Assembly (NCBI GenBank): GCA_964387325.1
Contig: CAYLYE010000001.1
Coordinates: 1-64,000 of the forward strand
Length of the DNA: 64,000 nt
Source: CAZZBK01 sp964387325
Lineage (GTDB): Bacteria > Planctomycetota > Planctomycetia > Pirellulales > PNKZ01
Direction: 5' to 3'
Shown here: piece after piece, positions 59,021-64,000 of the stretch
Numbering within the stretch: the first letter of the stretch is position 1
Layout: each line of letters begins with the position of its first letter
Made by a program: the position numbers and the translations under genes
The notes under the pieces: model-generated
What the model was told of the DNA's origin: nothing
The model's database searches: none
Seen by the model: the letters and a program-made list of their open reading frames with translations, nothing else

Positions 59021-59836
59021 TTAAGGAGCGGTGACCGTGGCCGCTTTGCCGTCGGTCTGCTGGGCCTGCTTGGCCTTGTCAACGTGCGCCTTGACGGAGT
59101 GCTGCTGATCGAGGCGAGCCTGTTCGATGAGTTTGGCTTCGTCGACGTTCACACGGCTCATGCCCGTGAGCGCGCCGAGTCCGACGGCGGCCAGTGCCAA
59201 GCCGAAGATGGCACACGCCACGGTGGCGCGTCGCTGCGCGGCGGGCGAAGTCCAGATACCCCAGGTAATGCCCATCGTCCACAGGCCGTTGGCCAAGTGA
59301 TACACGCACGACAGGACACCGATCGCGTAGACGATTTTTGTGAGGGTCGAACTCAGCGCGGCCGCGGCGCTCGACGAGGCATGATGCGGATCAAACTTCC
59401 AGCCGCCTAGGTTGTCGGTCACGCTCTTCCACCAGTCGGCATGTATCCAGCCGTGCATGTGAAAGACGTGATAGAAAATGAAGAACAGGGCAATCCAGGC
59501 GGTCACGCGTTGCAGCGTGTAGCGGAAATTGCCCTTGTAGGGATAGTTGGCCGTGTTCGAGATACCCGTGCGGATGATCGCCACGCCCACGACGGCATGG
59601 AAGATGATCGGCAGGAAGATGCCGCCCCACTCGACCAGCGGCAGGGCGGGGCCCAACGAGTGGATCTGGTCGACCGCGTTCTGAAACACGTCGGGACCGG
59701 AGAGCACGCTGGCGTTGGTCACCAAGTGGACGCACATGTACGCCCCCACGGGCAGTAGTCCGCTGAGCGAGTGTAACCTGAGGATGAGAAACTGGTTACG
59801 CTTGAAGAACGACGACGTCGAGGGTTGGGTTTCCAA
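59021..59836 (-). CDS. sdhC: Succinate dehydrogenase cytochrome b subunit (b558 type)
   Basis: 271 residues, single membrane subunit with five helices of the type found in Bacillus and Bacteroidetes, instead of separate SdhC/SdhD. Heme-ligand histidines fit HSLSGLLPVGAYMCVHL, FHAVVGVAIIRTG, HVFHMHGW and YHLANGLWTMG. No ATG lies near the expected start; TTG at 59836 is preceded by AAGGAAAG 6-7 bases upstream and begins LETQPSTSSFFKRNQF, so I take it as the start. An upstream ATG at 59944 would add 36 residues without family character. The C-terminus is charged and Gln/Lys/Asp-rich. Confidence 0.88.
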   Translation of the reverse strand: METQPSTSSFFKRNQFLILRLHSLSGLLPVGAYMCVHLVTNASVLSGPDVFQNAVDQIHSLGPALPLVEWGGIFLPIIFHAVVGVAIIRTGISNTANYPYKGNFRYTLQRVTAWIALFFIFYHVFHMHGWIHADWWKSVTDNLGGWKFDPHHASSSAAAALSSTLTKIVYAIGVLSCVYHLANGLWTMGITWGIWTSPAAQRRATVACAIFGLALAAVGLGALTGMSRVNVDEAKLIEQARLDQQHSVKAHVDKAKQAQQTDGKAATVTAP

Positions 59837-60220
59837 GGCGGCTTTCCTTCGCGCGGCGGAACAATAAGGTCGCAACTCACGGTAGTATAAGGGTGGACCG
59901 TCTCCTCGCAAGCGGCCTAAGGCTGAGGAATTGCTCGCTTTCAAGTCGAGCCTGATTCTCTGGCAGGCCGCGCCTCGCTTGGCAGCCAGGACTCTGCGAC
60001 GGACGCCCTAACTCGGCTTTCTTGTTTTCGATGAATGATCTATAAATTCCACCTGGATATGGTGTTGCGGCAAGATCGTCACCCTCGGCCGCGATTACTT
60101 GCCGCGCGGTACCGAACTTGCAGCTATGTTTGTCCAGCGGTGTCCGACTGTCCGTTTTGGCAGTTGGGTGTCGTGGAGCTTGTTCTCACCAACGTCCCAG
60201 CGACTTGTGTGGAGAGTGTT
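59837..60220. other. Intergenic spacer between divergent sdhC and response-regulator genes
   Basis: About 380 bases. Promoters for both divergent genes must be here, but no convincing -35/-10 pair or operator palindrome is visible. Nothing that looks coding or structured. Confidence 0.5.
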
Positions 60221-60628
60221 GTGGTTCTCGTGACCTCACCCGCCATTTTGATCACCGACGATGATTCGTCGTTGCGTGCCACGCTCAGCAGCGTGTTCGA
60301 GCCGCGCGGGTTCCGCACCCTGCAAGCGAGCGATGGGCAAGAGGCACTCGATATTCTGCGCAACGAAGAAGTTCACATCGCGCTGTTCGACATGCACATG
60401 CCTCGCCTCACGGGGCTCGAAACCCTGCGGCTGGCCAAGCAGTTCAAAGCCGATTTGCCCTGCATCCTGATGTCGGCCGAGGCCGACGAGCAGATGATCA
60501 AAGAGGCCCTATCCTGGAACGCCTTCGCCGTGCTCCGCAAGCCGGTCACACGCAGCCACGTCATGGACCGCGTCCGCGAAGCGCTCATGCGCTGTTATCA
60601 GTGGTACGACGCCAGCAAGCTCGTGTAA
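60221..60628 (+). CDS. Single-domain response regulator (CheY-like receiver)
   Basis: About 135 residues, consisting of one receiver domain only. Acidic pocket ITDDDSS near residue 13, phospho-acceptor Asp57 in LFDMHMPRLTG, and the conserved Lys107 in LRKPV. Without an output domain it would act by protein contact. The start is uncertain: the GTG at 60221 has GGAGAG 4 bases upstream; an alternative GTG is at 60230, and the frame is open back to 60035. No kinase nearby. Confidence 0.8.
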   Translation: MVLVTSPAILITDDDSSLRATLSSVFEPRGFRTLQASDGQEALDILRNEEVHIALFDMHMPRLTGLETLRLAKQFKADLPCILMSAEADEQMIKEALSWNAFAVLRKPVTRSHVMDRVREALMRCYQWYDASKLV

Positions 60629-60640
60629 CACGATTGATTC

Positions 60641-60675
60641 CGTTAGCCGCGACGCACAGCGGAGCGCGGCTAACG
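60641..60675. terminator. 11-bp palindrome between convergent genes (REP-like element copy 2)
   Basis: CGTTAGCCGCG at 60641-60651 pairs with CGCGGCTAACG at 60665-60675 (13-base loop). It shares the TTAGCCGCGACGC and GCGGAGCGCG blocks with the element at 10445-10521. It lies between the stops of a plus- and a minus-strand gene and could serve both as terminator. Confidence 0.6.
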
Positions 60676-60686
60676 AATCGGCTCAC

Positions 60687-62726
60687 TCACTCGTTACTCG
60701 CCTTGTCCAACGCGCGGATCAAGGGGCGATAGCGCTGATGATCCAACTCGGCGATCAACCCCCGGTCGCTCGTGTCGCGGGCAGCCTCGCTCAGGGCATT
60801 GCCGGCGTTGTACAGCGCCTCGACCGCCTTTTCGAGTTGCTCGATGTGCGCCGCGGCTTGCTTTCCCTCGCGGGCTTCGCCAGCTGCGGCCAGGGCAACG
60901 AGCGCGCCCAGGTAATGCAACGAGAACTCGCCCCGCTTGGCATGATACCAGAACAGCGGCCGGGCCTCGCCCGGAGCATTGCCGTGTGCCCGTAGCACCT
61001 CATTATACGACTTTGTGAACAGCCCCAGCGCGTTCTTGAGCACGTCGGCCTGCTCGGCCGGATGCTGATACACGAGGTCCGTCGTCAGCGGCTCGACGGC
61101 TGAGTAATGTTCTCCCAGCGCGTGATTGGCCTGTTCGAGCAGTTGCAGTGCGAGCAGCATCCGCTCGGCTACGTCGCGTCGACCGGCGATGGGGGTGTAA
61201 AGTTGCAGCACGATGTCATCGGCCGACAGCTTGCTGAACGCCGCGCGCCCCAACGCATACAGGGGAACCGTGGCTTCGCCGATCAGCGCGGTCGGTTGCA
61301 GCACCAGCCCGCGCCAGCCGTGGCTCTTGGCCAAGTCAATGTCGTGCAGCACGGCAGCTTGGTCGGCCAAGGGCAAAGGGCCGAGTCCCGAAAGGGCTGC
61401 GTGCAGTTCGCCGACGATCGGCGAGGCTTTCTTCCGCAACATGGCGAGTGATTCGTGGGGCGGTTCTTCATGCAACATTTCGACCCCCAACGAGAACACA
61501 ACCGAGCGCGGCAGGCTCTTCGCCAGATCGGCCTCGCGCACGAACGAGCCGTCGACGAACAACGGTGTCGCGTGCTGCTTGAGGTCCTCGGGCAACAGCG
61601 TGTGCAGCCCTTCGTAGTCGAGATGATCGCCAAACCAAGCCGACGTTTCAGGATAAGCCTGATGCAGTGCCTGCCACTGGGCATGGGTCGCTTCGCGCAC
61701 CCCTGACGAATCGCCCGTGTGGGGCGCGCCGGGCAACCAAGTCAACACGGGACCAGCGACGGCGGCGGGCTCGCGAGCCGGCGCGCCCAAAGATTTCCTT
61801 AGCTGCTCGATGGCGTCGGGGAGCTTGCCTCGCAGCTCGCGAGGAAAGGCCGTCGGTGCGACACGCAGTGCGCCGCCGATCCCCAGCTGCGCACAACGAC
61901 GCATGAGCCGATGGACGAGCGTCTGCGCGGCGCTCAACTGCTCGGCCGGGGTCGAGCGGCCCGCGAACTCGGCGGCGGTGAACAACTTATTCTCGCCAAA
62001 GGCGCGTCGCCCCGGCGTGTCGGGAGTCACGTCGAACGTTTGACCCAAGTCGAACAAGCGGCTGCCCTGCACGCGCTGACCTTGCACGGAGTACTCGACA
62101 AACGGCTGTTCGGTGCCCAGTTCGAAGACAATCAAATTGATTTTATTTTTGACCAACTGGCCGATCAGCGCCTCGAGGTCGGCCGCGCTCCAAGCGAAGG
62201 TCGACGAGAGCGCGTTGCCAAACATCCGCCAGCCACGCACGCTCAACTCCGTGTCCAACACCAGATCGAGATCGTCGAGCTTAAATGTGGCGCCGGCCGT
62301 GGGGAGCATGTCGCCGTGAGGCAACGAACGGATGCCAAAATGATGACCGAGTTCGTACACGGCCCAGAGCGTGGCCAAGTCGCTGCCGCCGCCGACGATC
62401 ACGGTCGGCACCTTGCTGCCGGCGAGTGTACGGACAACGTGCCCTTGCTCGCTGAGCTTGGGCCAACGATCGCCGGCGGCTTGAGCCAGCGCGGCGTTGG
62501 TCTCAGGCCGACCGAGCAAGACCACGTGCGCGGCGTCGGCGGCGGGGGTGGCGCTCACTCGCACCTCGGCCTCGAACAGCTTGGTGAGTTGCGTCGATAA
62601 TTCATCTGCCGCAAAGCGCACCAGCGGCGAGGGATTGTCGCCCGTCACCACCGTGACCTTCGGACCGGCAACAACCCACGACGCCATGCACAACCATGCG
62701 CAGGCCACAAACATCCGGCAGAACAT
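60687..62726 (-). CDS. Secreted protein with glycoside-hydrolase-type N-terminal domain, function unknown
   Basis: 679 residues with a signal peptide (FVACAWLCMASWVVAG). Residues 22-140 (VTVVTGDNPSPLVRFAADELSTQL, VVGGGSDLATLWAVYELGHHFGI) have the alpha-beta pattern of the auxiliary N-terminal domain of GH20/GH67/GH84-type enzymes that precedes a TIM barrel. The following part includes WMLxx-like barrel segments (FDLGQTFDVTPDTPG, MRRCAQLGIGGAL) but I see no convincing catalytic acid pair. So a glycosidase or carbohydrate-binding relative is only suggested. The ATG at 62726 has GGAG 6 bases upstream. Starts 14 bases after the SMP-30-like gene. Confidence 0.6.
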   Translation of the reverse strand: MFCRMFVACAWLCMASWVVAGPKVTVVTGDNPSPLVRFAADELSTQLTKLFEAEVRVSATPAADAAHVVLLGRPETNAALAQAAGDRWPKLSEQGHVVRTLAGSKVPTVIVGGGSDLATLWAVYELGHHFGIRSLPHGDMLPTAGATFKLDDLDLVLDTELSVRGWRMFGNALSSTFAWSAADLEALIGQLVKNKINLIVFELGTEQPFVEYSVQGQRVQGSRLFDLGQTFDVTPDTPGRRAFGENKLFTAAEFAGRSTPAEQLSAAQTLVHRLMRRCAQLGIGGALRVAPTAFPRELRGKLPDAIEQLRKSLGAPAREPAAVAGPVLTWLPGAPHTGDSSGVREATHAQWQALHQAYPETSAWFGDHLDYEGLHTLLPEDLKQHATPLFVDGSFVREADLAKSLPRSVVFSLGVEMLHEEPPHESLAMLRKKASPIVGELHAALSGLGPLPLADQAAVLHDIDLAKSHGWRGLVLQPTALIGEATVPLYALGRAAFSKLSADDIVLQLYTPIAGRRDVAERMLLALQLLEQANHALGEHYSAVEPLTTDLVYQHPAEQADVLKNALGLFTKSYNEVLRAHGNAPGEARPLFWYHAKRGEFSLHYLGALVALAAAGEAREGKQAAAHIEQLEKAVEALYNAGNALSEAARDTSDRGLIAELDHQRYRPLIRALDKASNE

Positions 62727-62740
62727 ACGCCACTCCGTGA

Positions 62741-63646
62741 TTATTTTTCTTGCCAACGTTGCCAATTCAAACCCGGTCGATCGACCCGAAACGACACCAG
62801 CCGCTGCTGGGTCACTTCGGTCACGTAGACCGTCCGACCGTCGGGACCACCGAAGCACAGATTGCTCGGGCTTTTGCCGAGCACGTCGACCTCGTGCAGG
62901 ATTTCGCCCTGCGGAGACATTTTGACAACGGTCCCTTTGCCGTAGCGGGTAATATACAAGTTGCCGTCGACATCGCAGCGCATGCCATCGAAGCCGTGAT
63001 CGGGAAATTGCTTGACGAGCTTGCGCTCGCCGAGACCTTGTGCTGTGATCGGAAATGCCCACACGCCGCGCTGCACACTCTCGTTCGTGTACAGGGTCTT
63101 GCCGTCGGGACTGACCTCGATGCCGTTGGTGGTCCCCTGCCCGTCAGCCACGAGCGTCACAGTCCCGCGCGGGTCGATGCGCCAGATTTGTCCTGTGCTT
63201 TTGCCCCAATTCGGGTCGCTGGCGTAGAGCGTGCCATCGGGCGCGATCGCCAGATCGTTCGGCTGACTCATCTTCGACTCATGCGCGAAGACGCTCACGG
63301 CTTTGGTGCGTGGATCCACTCGCAGCACGTTGTGGTTCACATAGTCGGCGACATAAAAATTCCCGCTCCGATCGAAGACGATGCCGTTACCCACGCTCTT
63401 GTTGGCGAACTCGACAAAGACTTCACCTTTGCCCTCGGGGGTCACTTTGCCGACGGTCCCTTGCTTGGCAAAGTTGACCACAAAGACATTGCCGAGCGCG
63501 TCGCAGTTGGGGCCTTCAATGCCCGGCGTGAACGAGCCCTTTTCAGTAAACGCCGTGGCGACCCACGGCTTGTCGTCGGCCCCCCAGGTCGGCGCCGTCA
63601 AGCAGCACAACATCACAAGACCCCACATCATCCGCTGGTTTAACAT
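62741..63646 (-). CDS. Secreted SMP-30/gluconolactonase-like (LRE) protein
   Basis: 301 residues. Signal peptide (MMWGLVMLCCLTAPTWGA), then a six-bladed beta-propeller of the SMP-30/gluconolactonase type: repeated blades such as IEGPNCDALGNVFVVN, NDLAIAPDGTLYASDPNWG, TTNGIEVSPDGKTLYTNES, DGMRCDVDGNLYITRYG, with Glu/Asn/Asp metal ligands of the family. Likely hydrolyses a lactone or binds a ligand outside the cytoplasm. AGGAAA lies 9 bases before the ATG. Middle gene of a three-gene operon. Confidence 0.85.
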   Translation of the reverse strand: MLNQRMMWGLVMLCCLTAPTWGADDKPWVATAFTEKGSFTPGIEGPNCDALGNVFVVNFAKQGTVGKVTPEGKGEVFVEFANKSVGNGIVFDRSGNFYVADYVNHNVLRVDPRTKAVSVFAHESKMSQPNDLAIAPDGTLYASDPNWGKSTGQIWRIDPRGTVTLVADGQGTTNGIEVSPDGKTLYTNESVQRGVWAFPITAQGLGERKLVKQFPDHGFDGMRCDVDGNLYITRYGKGTVVKMSPQGEILHEVDVLGKSPSNLCFGGPDGRTVYVTEVTQQRLVSFRVDRPGLNWQRWQEK

Positions 63647-63661
63647 CGATACGTTTCCTGT

Positions 63662-64000
63662 TCAGATTTTTTGTAGACCGGGCTGACCCGACTCGACGGC
63701 GAACTTAACGGGCGTTTGCAGCGGCGCCCCCGGCCGGGTCACATAGTCGAGCGTATGATAATGCGAGCGCCAAGTACGCGGCGTCACCTCGCATGAGATG
63801 TACCCGCGTTGCGTGCTGTGGTACTTCACAAACGGGTTCTCGCTCAAGACGGGCGAGGGTTTTTCTCCCGGCAGAGTGCCGTTGCCGCCCGAGCTGATCG
63901 AGGTACCCACGAATTCGCTGGCCACGACCTTGTCCTGCGGGTCGGCACTGTTCACCTGCAAGTTATTGGCCCAATGGGTGTGAATATCGCCCGTGAGCAC
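63662..64000 (-). CDS. PhoD-like alkaline phosphatase, C-terminal part (cut by the window edge)
   Basis: Only the last 112 codons are in the window; the gene continues beyond 64000. LTGDIHTHWANNL and VASEFVGTSISSGG are typical of the end of the PhoD-type phosphatase/phosphodiesterase domain, including metal-site His residues. The family is calcium/iron-dependent, exported by Tat, and releases phosphate from esters outside the cell. The stop lies 15 bases before the SMP-30-like gene, so the phosphatase leads this operon. Confidence 0.82.
   Translation of the reverse strand: MLTGDIHTHWANNLQVNSADPQDKVVASEFVGTSISSGGNGTLPGEKPSPVLSENPFVKYHSTQRGYISCEVTPRTWRSHYHTLDYVTRPGAPLQTPVKFAVESGQPGLQKI

Overview
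The window looks like a chromosomal segment of a planctomycete, probably of the Pirellulales kind. The evidence is the DUF1501 / secreted PPC-like / DUF1549-DUF1553 gene set, a DUF1571 protein, TPR-rich genes, BatA/VWA membrane proteins, high G+C, frequent GTG starts and long secreted proteins of unknown role. I see no phage, transposon, CRISPR array, tRNA or rRNA; the segment reads as core metabolism and respiration mixed with planctomycete-specific envelope genes.

Layout. 1-10.4 kb: cstA-type peptide/pyruvate transporter and a penicillin-acylase-family hydrolase (+), two overlapping TPR-O-GlcNAc-transferase-like genes (-), and a secreted TPR protein (+). 10.5-20.4 kb: accB-accC, a DUF1571 protein, an NAD-dependent epimerase-like gene, a 29-residue basic protein missed by length cut-offs, a flavin monooxygenase, a PP2C phosphatase with membrane segments, nagB, a lone parA and a small PHA-granule-region protein. 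20.5-27.5 kb (-): aroK, a fused aroD-aroE, mutL, a sigma-54 activator and an AsmA-like membrane protein. 27.7-34.4 kb: a TIM-barrel isomerase/SDR pair, two secreted small proteins, a Coa1-like protein, a DUF4105 protein and a cNMP-binding patatin. 34.7-43.2 kb: nuoHJKLMN, the membrane arm of complex I without nuoI. 43.2-49.1 kb: a 143-residue unknown, tatD and a BatA/VWA pair. 49.3-55.9 kb: the DUF1501 - PPC-like - DUF1549/DUF1553 set. 56.0-59.8 kb (-): sdhCAB. 60.2 kb to the end: a single-domain response regulator and an operon of a PhoD-like phosphatase (cut by the window edge), an SMP-30-like protein and a secreted unknown.

The genes together give a respiratory chain (NADH dehydrogenase membrane arm, succinate dehydrogenase), fatty-acid initiation (AccB/AccC), aromatic amino-acid precursors (AroK, AroDE), amino-sugar catabolism (NagB) and mismatch repair (endonuclease-type MutL).

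The most unusual signal is not a gene. Five same-strand gene spacers are filled by short arrays with a 7-base period (units like ATGAATG/TCATCCC and GAAAACC), usually as facing inverted arms. One forms a 29-bp perfect inverted repeat between aroDE and aroK, and one runs into the start of tatD and supplies its N-terminal codons. A second palindromic element (TTAGCCGCG...) sits between convergent genes at two places. Other points of note are the histidine-rich loops of NuoL and the histidine-rich N-terminus of SdhB. All functional names rest on reading motifs by eye; no database search was run.
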